Assembly: GCF_014651035.1 (NCBI RefSeq)
Contig: NZ_BMWC01000009.1
Coordinates: 1 to 64,000 of the forward strand
DNA length: 64,000 nt
Direction: 5' to 3'
Source of the DNA: Streptomyces lomondensis
Lineage (GTDB): Bacteria; Actinomycetota; Actinomycetes; Streptomycetales; Streptomycetaceae
Shown here: one piece after another, positions 44,575 through 52,117 of the stretch
How the letters are laid out: every line of letters starts with the position of its first letter
Numbering within the stretch: position 1 is the stretch's first letter
Notes under the pieces: model-generated
What the model saw: the letters and a program-made list of their open reading frames with translations, nothing else
The model's database searches: none
What the model was told of the DNA's origin: nothing
Made by a program: the position numbers and the translations under genes

Positions 44575-45422
44575 TCAGACCGACGCCGGGCTGTCGTAGT
44601 ACGCGTTGCCCGCGGTGACGTCCAGGCTGTCGGTGAGTTCGTCGTCCTCCAGGCCGGGAGACCAGTAGGCCAGGCACGTGGTGACGAACTGGCCCGGCCT
44701 CGCGTACCCGCGCACGATGCCGGCCTGCCAGGCGATGAACTCGGTGGTCTGGCGCGCCTGGAACGCCTGCCAGGCCAGGTCGTACTGCGGCTGCGCGTTG
44801 CCCTCCGGGGTCCACAGGTCAGCCCAGGCGGACAGCCGGTGCGACCAGTACCCCAGCCCCCATGCGCGGTTGAGAGTCTCCACATCGCCGTACCGCTGCC
44901 GCAGGTCGTCGACGAACCGCTGGAAGACGCCGTGGTTGTGCGGCAGTCGCGGGCCGGGCTCGTTGTCGACCTGGAAGCCGATGACCGCCGGGTGGGCGGC
45001 GTAGCGGGCCGTGATCGCGCGGATCACCAGCTCCGCGTGGAAACGGAAGGCCGGGTGCGTGATGTCGACCTCTTGCCGGCCACCCCACGCGGCGAGGCGC
45101 CCGCTGGCGTCCTCGGCGGCGATCTCCGGTACTGCCGGGCCAGCCACGGCGGCACCGCGTAGGTGGGAGTTCCGAGGACGACGGAGATGCCGCGCTCGTG
45201 GGCGCCGTCGAGGACAGGTTGCAGCCAGTCGAGTTCGAACCGGCCGTTCTCCGGTTCCCAGGTGGACCAGGTGGACCAGGTGGACCAGACCGACTCGCCG
45301 ACGCGGATGACGGTGAACTTCGCCTCCGCCATGAGATCGAGGTCGGTCTCGAGCCGCTCGTACGGCTGGTACTCGTAGTAGTAGGCGGCGCCGAACAGGA
45401 CGCGCACGGGCAGGTCAGTCAT
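44575..45422 (-). pseudogene. GH42 beta-galactosidase, frameshifted and truncated
   Basis: The N-terminal half of a GH42 barrel: LFGAAYYYEYQPYERLETDL, then FTVIRVGESVWSTW, LGTPTYAVPPWLARQY, and in a second frame EIAAEDASGRLAAWGG, DITHPAFRFHAELVIRAITA, and the acid/base block IGFQVDNEPGP (Asn-Glu). One base is missing near 45129 (expected PEIAAED directly after ARQY). The sequence ends after DVTAGNAYYD with an unrelated tail and stop, so the nucleophile half and the trimer domain are gone. A triple 9-base repeat expands STW three times. It lies downstream of a LacI gene, a common lacI-bga order. Confidence 0.85.
45261..45287. repeat. 9-base tandem repeat (GGTGGACCA x3) in the GH42 relic
   Basis: Three perfect copies of GGTGGACCA; in the minus-strand gene they encode STW-STW-STW where GH42 proteins normally have a single VWSTWEP. 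Two extra units were added in frame. Confidence 0.9.
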
Positions 45423-45615
45423 GCGAGGCCCTAGAGAATCGTAGGGGTCCCGGCCGCCGGGATCCGGTCGTGGATGCCGACGGCCGGAGCGGGGCCGTGC
45501 CACAGGCCCCGGAAGCGGCGTCGCCCTGCGGCTTTGGCGGGAGGCGGGGCGCAACGCAAGGCTGACCGGTCCACACGGAGATACAGGAGGGTTGGCCGTT
45601 CGCCCCCGCCGCACG

Positions 45616-45659
45616 GGGCCTCCCCTTCTTCGTACCGCGGTACGAAGAAGGGGAGGCCC
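45616..45659. terminator. 44-base perfect palindrome, terminator of lacI
   Basis: Two 22-base arms (45616-45637 and 45638-45659) are exact reverse complements with no loop; the centre is ACCGCGGT. It ends one base before the lacI stop codon and can terminate transcription from both sides (lacI and anything reading towards it). Confidence 0.9.
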
Positions 45660-45660
45660 G

Positions 45661-46674
45661 TCAGGCGCTTGAGCGGGTGACCAGTCGGGTGGGCAGGATC
45701 AACGGGGTGGGGTCCTGTCCGTTGATGAGCGTGACGAGCATGCGCGCCATCTCCCGTCCGAGAGCCGTTATGGGCTGATGGACGGTGGTGAGGGGCGGAT
45801 CGGCGACCCGGGCAACGGTCAGGTCGTCGAAGCCCACCACGGCGACGTCGGCGGGGACCGCCCGGCCTGCCTCACGCAACGTGCGCAGCGCCCCCGCCGC
45901 CATGTTGTCGTTGGCGGCGAACACCCCGTCCAGGTCGGGATGGTTCGCCAGCAGTACGGCCATGGCGGCGGATCCGCTGGGCTCGGTGAAGTCCCCCTCC
46001 TGCGGCGGCAGCGGATCGAGGCCGGCCGCCAGCAGGGCGTCCCGGTAGCCGCGGTACCGAGCGCGCCCGGCCTCGGTGTCCAGACGCCCGCAGATCACAG
46101 CCACGCGAGTCCGGCCGAGCGACACCAGGTACTCGGTGGCCTCGCGCGCTCCGCCGACGTTGTCGACATCCACGTACCACCGGGGAGCCGAACCGACCGG
46201 GCGCCCTCCGAACACGACAGGCATCTCCGCCTCCTCCGCCACACCGGTCAGCGGATCGTCCTCGCGCAGCCCCATCAGCATGACGCCGTCGGCACCCTTG
46301 GACCGGAAGAGCTCCTCCACCCGCTTGCGGCCCCGGTCGGAAGCGGCCAGGCACAGCATCAGATGCAGATCGGCCTCCTCCAAAGCGGCCGACGCCCCCA
46401 CGATCACCTGGGCGTAGAACGGATCCGCGAAGATCGACGGATCCTCTCCCGAGATGACCAGGGCGGCCGCTCCCGTCTGACGCGTGGCCAGAGCACGGGC
46501 GGTCGGATTCGGCACATAACCGAGCTGCCGGACAGCCCGTTCGACGGCCTCCCGCTTGGCACGGCTGACATGCGGAGCGTTGTTGAGGGCGCGGGAGGCC
46601 ACCGATCGGGAGACACCGGCGCGTTCGGCCACCTCGTCGAGCGTCGGGTGCCGACGCGGCGCACCTTCTGTCAT
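45661..46674 (-). CDS. LacI-family sugar-responsive repressor
   Basis: A 337-residue LacI protein. The N-terminal HTH and hinge are HPTLDEVAERAGVSRSVASR and LGYVPNPTARALATRQTGAA; the periplasmic-binding-like sugar domain contains DPFYAQVIVGASAALEEADL, SKGADGVMLMGLREDD, VFAANDNMAAGALRTLREAG and VAVVGFDDLTVARVADPPLT. ATG 46674 is used (TTG 46677 precedes it). It is divergent from the GH6 cellulase gene and shares with it a 366-base region with three LacI-type palindromes, so it probably represses GH6 and itself. Downstream of it was the now broken GH42 gene. Confidence 0.9.
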   Translation of the reverse strand: MTEGAPRRHPTLDEVAERAGVSRSVASRALNNAPHVSRAKREAVERAVRQLGYVPNPTARALATRQTGAAALVISGEDPSIFADPFYAQVIVGASAALEEADLHLMLCLAASDRGRKRVEELFRSKGADGVMLMGLREDDPLTGVAEEAEMPVVFGGRPVGSAPRWYVDVDNVGGAREATEYLVSLGRTRVAVICGRLDTEAGRARYRGYRDALLAAGLDPLPPQEGDFTEPSGSAAMAVLLANHPDLDGVFAANDNMAAGALRTLREAGRAVPADVAVVGFDDLTVARVADPPLTTVHQPITALGREMARMLVTLINGQDPTPLILPTRLVTRSSA

Positions 46675-46791
46675 CAACCACGAGCCTTTCCCTCACGACC
46701 GGACGGGAAGCGTCTCACCCCGGCCCAAGGCGCTGCCACTCCGCCTGGGGGACGTGGCAGGGCAGGCCGAGGGTCCTAGGCGCCCACCGAC

Positions 46792-46805
46792 TGGGAGCGC
46801 TTCCA
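46792..46805. promoter_or_regulatory. LacI/CebR-type operator 1
   Basis: TGGGAGCGCTTCCA, 13 of 14 matches to the CebR box TGGGAGCGCTCCCA known upstream of Streptomyces cellulolytic genes. It lies nearer to the lacI start. Confidence 0.75.
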
Positions 46806-46923
46806 GTTCCGGCTCCCCGGAGGCTGGTTCTCGCCATGCAAATCGGGTCGCGCATCGCCCCTTGACAGTTCACCTACCCCGCCAGACCATACCGAGCACA
46901 CCCCAACGATTCTCCGGTGCTGT

Positions 46924-46937
46924 TGGGAACGCTTCCA
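46924..46937. promoter_or_regulatory. LacI/CebR-type operator 2
   Basis: TGGGAACGCTTCCA, 12 of 14 matches to TGGGAGCGCTCCCA, one base from operator 3. Confidence 0.65.
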
Positions 46938-46938
46938 G

Positions 46939-46952
46939 TGGGAGCGCTCCCA
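46939..46952. promoter_or_regulatory. LacI/CebR-type operator 3 (perfect box)
   Basis: TGGGAGCGCTCCCA, an exact match to the 14-base palindromic CebR box, 88 bases upstream of the GH6 start codon. Confidence 0.85.
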
Positions 46953-47040
46953 GATCAGGTCGTATCACCGCTCCCTCTCAGGTCGCAGGCTCGGGACCAG
47001 AGCGTGCGACACTCCCCTGCCAGGAAGTTGAGGTTCCGTC

Positions 47041-48006
47041 ATGCGCCACAGACTCCGCGCCTTGGCCGCAGCACTCCTCGCTCTGCCGCTGGCGCTCGCC
47101 GTCGCACCGTCCGCGCACGCGGCCGACCCGACGACCATGACCAACGGGTTCTACGTGGACCCGGACTCCAGTCCGAAGAGGTGGGTGGCCGCCAACCACG
47201 GCGACGGCCGAGCCGCCGCCATCAACGCCTCCATCGCCAACACCCCGATGGCCCGCTGGTTCGGCTCCTGGAGCGGCGCCATCGGCACCGCCGCGGGGGC
47301 GTACGTGGGAGCTGCGGACCGCGTCGACAAATTACCCCTCCTCGTCGCCTACAACATCTACAACCGCGACTACTGCGGCGGGCACTCCGCGGGCGGCGCC
47401 GCCTCACCGTCCGCCTACAAGAGCTGGATCGCCCAGTTCGCCGGCGGGATCGCCAACCGCCCGGCCGTCGTCATCCTCGAACCGGACTCCCTCGGGGACT
47501 ACGGCTGCATGACCCAGGCCCAGATCGACGAACGCGAGGGCATGCTCACCGGCGCACTCGCCGAGTTCAACCGCCAGGCCCCCAACACCTGGGTGTACCT
47601 CGACGCCGGCAACCCGGCCTGGGCGGACGCGGCGACCATGGCCCGGCGCCTCCACGAAGCAGGCCTCCGGCAGGCTCACGGCTTCTCACTCAACGTCTCC
47701 AACTACCTCACCACCGCCGAGAACACCGCCTACGGCAACACCGTCAACAGGGAGCTGGGCGCCCGCTACGGCTACTCCAAGCCGTTCGTCGTGGACACCA
47801 GCCGCAATGGCAACGGCTCCAACGGTCAGTGGTGCAACCCCGCAGGCCGTCGTATCGGCACGCCCACGCAGCTGGGCGGAGGCGCCGAGATGCTCTTGTG
47901 GATCAAGACACCGGGCGAGTCCGACGGCAACTGCGGCGTAGGAGCGGGCTCCTCGGCCGGGCAGTTCCTCCCCGAGGTCGCCTACAAGATGATCTACGGC
48001 TACTGA
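47041..48006 (+). CDS. secreted GH6 endoglucanase
   Basis: A 321-residue enzyme: a signal peptide (residues 1-27, ending SAHA-AD) followed directly by a GH6 catalytic domain and no cellulose-binding module. Motifs are FYVDPDSSPKRWVA, LLVAYNIYNRDYCGGHSAGG (Asp110), the catalytic acid Asp149 in VVILEPDSLGDYGC, and the blocks WVYLDAGNPAWAD, HGFSLNVSNY and FVVDTSRNGNG. The tail LLWIKTPGESDGNCG is typical of bacterial GH6 endoglucanases (open cleft, short loops). It should cut cellulose or mixed glucan outside the cell. The perfect CebR-type box 88 bases upstream implies cello-oligosaccharide induction. Confidence 0.94.
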   Translation: MRHRLRALAAALLALPLALAVAPSAHAADPTTMTNGFYVDPDSSPKRWVAANHGDGRAAAINASIANTPMARWFGSWSGAIGTAAGAYVGAADRVDKLPLLVAYNIYNRDYCGGHSAGGAASPSAYKSWIAQFAGGIANRPAVVILEPDSLGDYGCMTQAQIDEREGMLTGALAEFNRQAPNTWVYLDAGNPAWADAATMARRLHEAGLRQAHGFSLNVSNYLTTAENTAYGNTVNRELGARYGYSKPFVVDTSRNGNGSNGQWCNPAGRRIGTPTQLGGGAEMLLWIKTPGESDGNCGVGAGSSAGQFLPEVAYKMIYGY

Positions 48007-48015
48007 TCCGAGACT

Positions 48016-48057
48016 CCCGTGGCCCGGTACGTCCCCGCTCCGCGACCGGGCCACGGG
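48016..48057. terminator. terminator after GH6
   Basis: Perfect 13-base arms CCCGTGGCCCGGT (48016-48028) and ACCGGGCCACGGG (48045-48057) with a 16-base loop, ten bases after the GH6 stop. Confidence 0.85.
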
Positions 48058-48189
48058 CGCCGCACCGCCGGTCCCAGGATTCTGGGTGTCCGGTGCGGGG
48101 CGGCGACGCTCACGCGAAAACACCTGCACCAGTCCCCTACCCGGCCGGACCAGCCGCTGGAACAGCTTGGCAGAGGACCGCCGCCCAGA

Positions 48190-48206
48190 TGGTCGACAAA
48201 CGACAA
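48190..48206 (+). promoter_or_regulatory. GntR operator A, over the -35 of the ridA promoter
   Basis: TGGTCGACAAACGACAA. It shares TGGTCGACAA with five other sites between here and 55425. A possible promoter has TCGACA (48193-48198) as -35 and TATCTT (48216-48221) as -10, 17 bases apart, so bound repressor would cover the -35. Confidence 0.75.
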
Positions 48207-48255
48207 TGTGGGGACTATCTTGAGCCACCACGCGGCAGTAGTGACGGCCGTCAAA

Positions 48256-48272
48256 TGGTCGACAAAGGACAA
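48256..48272 (+). promoter_or_regulatory. GntR operator B, downstream of the ridA promoter
   Basis: TGGTCGACAAAGGACAA, 66 bases after operator A and inside the likely 5' leader. Two sites on either side of the start point would allow looping or a roadblock. Confidence 0.72.
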
Positions 48273-48295
48273 TGTTGAAGGAGAACCGGGCACAG

Positions 48296-48379
48296 ATGAT
48301 CGAGATACATACGAAGTGGGTTCTCGGGGCCGACTCCGGCGACTCGTGCCCCGCGCCGGTTACGGCGGTGGCGCGGTGA
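48296..48379 (+). CDS. 27-codon leader frame coupled to ridA
   Basis: A short frame starts at ATG 48296 (MIEIHTKWVLGADSGDSCPA...) and its TGA overlaps the GTG start of the next gene as GTGA (48376-48379). A GAAGGAG lies 13 bases upstream, farther than ideal. Because the ridA-like GTG has only a weak ribosome site of its own, this frame may deliver ribosomes to it by termination-reinitiation. It could also be an accident; no amino-acid run suggesting attenuation is seen. Confidence 0.4.
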   Translation: MIEIHTKWVLGADSGDSCPAPVTAVAR

Positions 48380-48861
48380 GCCGGCCTGCGATCTCGGCCC
48401 CTGAGACCGGCTCGGCCAGGGATCGGCTCCATGCCCTCGGCCTGGACCTTCCCAGCCTCGGCAGTAACCGGTACTACGTGGACCACCGGACGGTGGGCTC
48501 CAGCATCCACATCTCGGGCCAACTGCCTTACCAGGACGGTGAGCTGCTGGGTCAGGGGGTTGTCGGCCGGGACGTCGAGCTGGAGACGGCGCGGGAGCTC
48601 GCGCGCCATGCCGTACTCAACGCGCTCGCCGCCGCTGTGCAGGCGGTGGGAGACCTGGACCGGGTCCGGATCGTGCAGATGCTGGTCTGCGTGGCCAGTA
48701 CGCCGGACTTCGGTCTGCAGTCGCGGGTCGCCGACGCGGCCAGTGAACTGCTCATCGAGGTGCTGGGCGAGAACGGACGGCACGCTCGCACCGCGATCGG
48801 TGTCGCGGGGCTACCGCTCAACAGTCCGGTCGAGATCCAGATGGTCTGCACCGCGGTGTAG
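48376..48861 (+). CDS. RidA/YjgF-family protein
   Basis: A 161-residue member of the RidA superfamily, slightly longer than typical RidA (about 130). It has the DRLHALGLDLP start of the 'YjgF-like, group with SNRYYVDHRTVGSSIHISGQ' type, QLPYQDGELLGQGVVG, and the trimer-core segment DLDRVRIVQMLVCVASTPDF. RidA proteins hydrolyse reactive enamines and imines released by PLP enzymes and amine oxidases; that fits its position before a PLP enzyme and near an FAD amine oxidase-like gene. It is preceded by two GntR operators and a leader frame, and begins an operon with the next two genes. Confidence 0.85.
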   Translation: MSRPAISAPETGSARDRLHALGLDLPSLGSNRYYVDHRTVGSSIHISGQLPYQDGELLGQGVVGRDVELETARELARHAVLNALAAAVQAVGDLDRVRIVQMLVCVASTPDFGLQSRVADAASELLIEVLGENGRHARTAIGVAGLPLNSPVEIQMVCTAV

Positions 48862-48985
48862 GGGCGGGCACGACGGCGGAGCGGCGCGAGCGCGCCTGAT
48901 GGTGCGGGCCACGCACATTCGGTATTCGAGGGAGTCGGCATCCGCTCCCCTCGTTCATTCCGGACACAAGCAAGAGGAGTGCAGC

Positions 48986-50092
48986 GTGAACCGGCTCCAG
49001 CGAGCACTCGACGCTCTGGTCGAGCGGGTCGACACCCCCGCGCCGATCGTGCTGGTCGACGTCATGCAGGACAACATCGACCGCATGCAGGGCTTCGCCG
49101 CCCAGCGCCACCTCGATGTCAGGCCTCACGTCAAGACCCACAAGTGTGTGGAGATCGGCCGACGGCAGATCGAGGCCGGGGCGGTCGGGATCACCGCGGG
49201 CAATGTCGGTGAGGCCGAGGTCTTCGCCGGGGCCGGATTCGACGACATCTTCCTCGCCTACCCGGTCTGGCCCGCGGGAACGAAGGGGGCCCGGATCCGC
49301 CGGCTCGCCGGGTCCGTCCGGCTGCGGGTCGGCGTCGACAACGTCGCGGCGATCGAGGCCCTCGCCGACGCGATGGGAGACGAACCGGACCGGCTGCGGG
49401 TCGTGGTCGAGGTCGACTGTGGTGCCCGTCGTTCCGGGGCGCCGCCCGAGGCCGCGGGCGACCTCGCGCTCGCCGCACGCAAGCGCGGCCTGGTCCCGGT
49501 GGGCGTCTTCACCTATCCAGGTCACGGCAGCTCCGGCCCGGACGCTCGCGAGCGCGCCGCGCAGGACCAGGACGCCGCGCTCACCACCGCGGTACGCAGC
49601 CTCGGCGGCGTCGGGATCACCGCGGAGGTGGTCAGCGCCGGCTCCACTCCTACCGTCGAGTTCTCCACCAGCAGCGTGATCACCGAGATACGTCCCGGCG
49701 AGTACGTCTTCGGCGACCTGAACAACGCCCGCCTCGGCGCCTGCACGGACGATCAGATCGCGTTGTTCGTCGCTGCCACCGTGGTCAGCGACTGGGTGCC
49801 CGACCAGGTCATCCTCGATACGGGCACCAAGGCCCTCAGCCGCGAAGGCAGCGTCGAGCGCGGCTACGGCCGGGTCGCCGGCACGAAGGCCGTCCTGTCC
49901 AAGCTCAACGAGTACCACGGATTCCTCGCGCTGCCCGCGGGCGGGTTCCGTCCCAGGGTCGGCACCGTGGTGCCGGTGGTGCCGAACCACGTCTGCCCGG
50001 TCGTCGTCAATTTCGAGGAGCTGATCGTCACCGACAGCGCGGGCACGTCGCTGCGGCGGTGGCCGGTCGACGCCCGCGGATTCCTCAGCTGA
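48986..50092 (+). CDS. D-threonine aldolase / D-serine dehydratase-like PLP enzyme
   Basis: A 368-residue fold-type III PLP protein. The alanine-racemase-like barrel has the Schiff-base Lys50 in LDVRPHVKTHK (RPHxK, diagnostic of D-threonine aldolase and Dsd1). It continues with VGITAGNVGEAEVFAGAGFD, LRVVVEVDCGARRSGAP, GVFTYPGHGSSG and VSAGSTPTVEFST. The C-terminal domain has the metal pair His335-x-Cys337 in VVPNHVCPVVV, as in Zn/Mn-dependent members. It should cleave or dehydrate a D-beta-hydroxy-amino acid (for example D-threonine or 3-hydroxyaspartate). GAGGAG precedes the GTG. It lies between ridA and an SDR gene, which could oxidise or reduce the aldehyde or keto product. Confidence 0.9.
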   Translation: MNRLQRALDALVERVDTPAPIVLVDVMQDNIDRMQGFAAQRHLDVRPHVKTHKCVEIGRRQIEAGAVGITAGNVGEAEVFAGAGFDDIFLAYPVWPAGTKGARIRRLAGSVRLRVGVDNVAAIEALADAMGDEPDRLRVVVEVDCGARRSGAPPEAAGDLALAARKRGLVPVGVFTYPGHGSSGPDARERAAQDQDAALTTAVRSLGGVGITAEVVSAGSTPTVEFSTSSVITEIRPGEYVFGDLNNARLGACTDDQIALFVAATVVSDWVPDQVILDTGTKALSREGSVERGYGRVAGTKAVLSKLNEYHGFLALPAGGFRPRVGTVVPVVPNHVCPVVVNFEELIVTDSAGTSLRRWPVDARGFLS

Positions 50093-50165
50093 CGAGCCCC
50101 GGGACGAGACCCTCGTCTCCGAGCCCGCGACCCGACCGCCCCATCTTTGTAGAGGAGTGCCTGAC

Positions 50166-50900
50166 ATGAGACTCAAGAACGTCGCGGCCATGGTGACCGG
50201 TGCCAGCAGTGGCATCGGAGAGGCAGTGAGTTCCCACTTCCGCCGCGAGGGCGCGCGACTGCTGCTCACCGGCCGCAAGGAGCGACTCCCCACCGTCCAG
50301 CCCGACGACCTGTACGTCCCGGGAGACCTCAATGACGAGGCGTTCGTCGAGGCCCTGGCCAACCAGGCCGCCGAGTCCCTCGGCACCGTCGACGTCGTCG
50401 TCCTCAACCACGGCCTGCAGGCCAGCAGCCCGCTCACCGAGATGCCGTACGACGACGCGAAGAGCGTGCTCGACAGCAACCTGCTCAGCGCGTTCCTCGT
50501 GATGAAGCACTTCGCGCCGCTGATGCCCCGCGAAGGAGGCTCGTTCGTCTGCGTCAGTTCACGGCTCGGCATGGTCGGCAAGCCCGGGGAAGTCCTGTAT
50601 TCCGCCGCCAAGGGAGGCCTCATCATGCTCGCCAAGGGCGCGGCGATCGAATGGGCCCCCCGCAACATCCGCGTCAACGTCGTCGCCCCGGGTCTGACCG
50701 CCACCCCGATCATCGAAGCGGCGATCCAGCGCAGCCCCGACCCCGAGGCCTACCGCCGCGAGCGCGAGACCCAGATTCCGCTCCAACGCCTCGCCACCCC
50801 CGAAGAGGTGGCCGACGCGGTCCTCTTCTTCGCATCGTCGGAGTCGTCGTACGTCACGGGAGCGGTCCTCCCCGTCGACGGCGGGTACACCGCCTTCTGA
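50166..50900 (+). CDS. SDR-family oxidoreductase
   Basis: A 244-residue classical short-chain dehydrogenase. It has VAAMVTGASSGIGEAVSSHF (TGxxxGIG), then LLLTGRKERLP (basic residue, so NADP(H) is possible), VVVLNHGLQASS (NHG in place of NAG), the catalytic Ser in FVCVSSRLG, YSAAKGG (YxxxK), and the C-terminal SSESSYVTGAVLPVDGGYTA. ATG 50166 follows AGAGGAG; 73 bases after the PLP gene. Third gene of the GntR-controlled operon. Its substrate is probably a product of the same pathway. Confidence 0.92.
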   Translation: MRLKNVAAMVTGASSGIGEAVSSHFRREGARLLLTGRKERLPTVQPDDLYVPGDLNDEAFVEALANQAAESLGTVDVVVLNHGLQASSPLTEMPYDDAKSVLDSNLLSAFLVMKHFAPLMPREGGSFVCVSSRLGMVGKPGEVLYSAAKGGLIMLAKGAAIEWAPRNIRVNVVAPGLTATPIIEAAIQRSPDPEAYRRERETQIPLQRLATPEEVADAVLFFASSESSYVTGAVLPVDGGYTAF

Positions 50901-51027
50901 ACACCCTTGCCGAACATCACGTCAGCATCGGGCTGAACGGCCTGTCCTGCGCCTCACCTTCCGACTCGGGCGACCACCGACGGCAGCATGACCGATCGAC
51001 CACATGATCGAGCGCATGCTGCAGGAG

Positions 51028-51349
51028 AGGTGACGTAGGGACGTCGCGCTCCACGCGGTGGTGCGACGCCCGGCGCATCACCTTGCCCCTGGCAACCCCT
51101 GGCCTCATCGCCGCCGCAGTGTTCTCCTTCATCACCAGCTTCGACGAGTTCTTCATCGCCCAGTTCCTGTCCACACCCGACACCCGAACCCTGCCGGTCC
51201 TCGTCTTCAACGCCCTCCAGTACGACGTCGACCCCACCGTCACCGCCATCAGCGCCGTCCTGATCGCACTCGCCCTCGTCGCCGCCGTCCGCAAACTCGG
51301 CGGCCACCGCAACGGCCAAGGCGCCCTCCCTGTCGAACCCCTCACCTGA
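51028..51349 (+). pseudogene. C-terminal part of a polyamine-type ABC transporter permease
   Basis: Without a start, the frame gives RRITLPLATPGLIAAAVFSF and ITSFDEFFIAQFLSTPDTRT, then a last membrane helix (TAISAVLIALALVAAVRKLG). The first piece is the end of the EAA loop (..RRITLPL..PGL), and FxFITSFDEFFIAQFLS is typical of PotC/YdcV-type permeases that import polyamines or related amines. The rest of the permease and the other transporter genes are missing. The position after the ridA-PLP-SDR genes suggests an uptake system once belonged to the regulon. Confidence 0.75.
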
Positions 51350-51381
51350 CCCACGATCCCCTGGCAACCCCTGGCCTCATC
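51086..51381. repeat. 24-base direct repeat at 51086-51109 and 51358-51381
   Basis: The same 24 bases (starting CCCCTGGCAACC and ending TGGCCTCATC) occur twice, 272 bases apart. The first copy is part of the permease coding sequence; the second joins permease downstream sequence to an aldehyde dehydrogenase scrap. It marks a duplication or recombination joint. Confidence 0.85.
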
Positions 51382-51423
51382 TCGGAACCAGGATCTTCGT
51401 CAGTGGCATGCCACCATCCGCAC

Positions 51424-51530
51424 CTTCGACGAGGAGGCCAGGCCGTCGCCGTCGCCAACGACGCCGAATTCGGCCTGGCCTCCTCTCTCGTCACCCAGAA
51501 CCTCGACCGCGCCTGCACGCCGCTGACTCA
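51424..51530 (+). pseudogene. aldehyde dehydrogenase scrap
   Basis: With one frame change, the text reads FDEEA then AVAVANDAEFGLASSLVTQN and LDRA. This is the conserved C-terminal segment of aldehyde dehydrogenases (EAIAIANDTxYGLAASVWTxDLxRA). Only 35 residues remain. An ALDH would fit a pathway that makes aldehydes by amine oxidation or aldol cleavage. Confidence 0.65.
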
Positions 51531-51574
51531 CGGGCATCCTCATCTGGACCCGACGCTGACCAAAGGGACAGAAC

Positions 51575-52084
51575 CTAGCGGTGAACAACAGGGTCTGGTG
51601 CAAGGGGTGGCCCCCAGTCCGGCGGCAGCAGGGCCCACGAACCGTGTTCCAACCACTCCCGGAATTGGACAGGCCGGGCGCCAGGGACGTGGTCCAAGGA
51701 GAGCGGGACGATCCGGTCGCAGGTAGCCCGTCCGTCCCACCACACCGTGCCGGCCAGCGAGCCGGTCAGCGCCAACAGGGTGGAGAAGCCGCAGCCGTGC
51801 TCCTGGATGACGACCGCACCGGCCGTCTTCAGGTCCTCGAACCTGTCGGCCTCGTCGGCCCAGGCACGCCAAGCTGTCCGATACGCGGCGTCGTCCTCAA
51901 ACGCCTCAGCATGTGGCTCACGCGCCATCAGTTCGTCGTCCCTCTCGGCATAGGAGTCGGGGTGCGGAAAGGGAATGGCCAGCAGCTCGCGCCGCCCCTC
52001 ATCGTTCCCGGCCCACCACCAACCACGCCCGGTCCGCTCAAGCCGGGCGAGCGCCCCGCCCGCGCTCACCTCGCGCAGACACAT
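51575..52084 (-). CDS. SMI1/KNR4 (SUKH)-like protein
   Basis: A 169-residue acidic protein. The block VIQEHGCGFSTLLALTGSLA, then GTVWWDGRATCDRIVPLSLD and REWLEHGSW, has the pattern of SUKH/SMI1-KNR4 proteins (GCG...LVVTG..G.VW.D...WL..WL). These often serve as immunity proteins to secreted toxins, but no toxin gene is nearby. The start is uncertain (ATG 52084 is chosen; ribosome site weak). It lies head-to-head with the broken gene at 52118. Confidence 0.55.
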   Translation of the reverse strand: MCLREVSAGGALARLERTGRGWWWAGNDEGRRELLAIPFPHPDSYAERDDELMAREPHAEAFEDDAAYRTAWRAWADEADRFEDLKTAGAVVIQEHGCGFSTLLALTGSLAGTVWWDGRATCDRIVPLSLDHVPGARPVQFREWLEHGSWALLPPDWGPPLAPDPVVHR

Positions 52085-52117
52085 CACCCGGCGTACGCCG
52101 TGGTGGGAGGAAGGGGG

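Noticed and set aside
51575..52084. Toxin-immunity locus based on the SUKH-like protein
   Set aside because: No polymorphic toxin, secretion-linked gene or Rhs repeat is near; the neighbour at 52118 is broken and unassigned.
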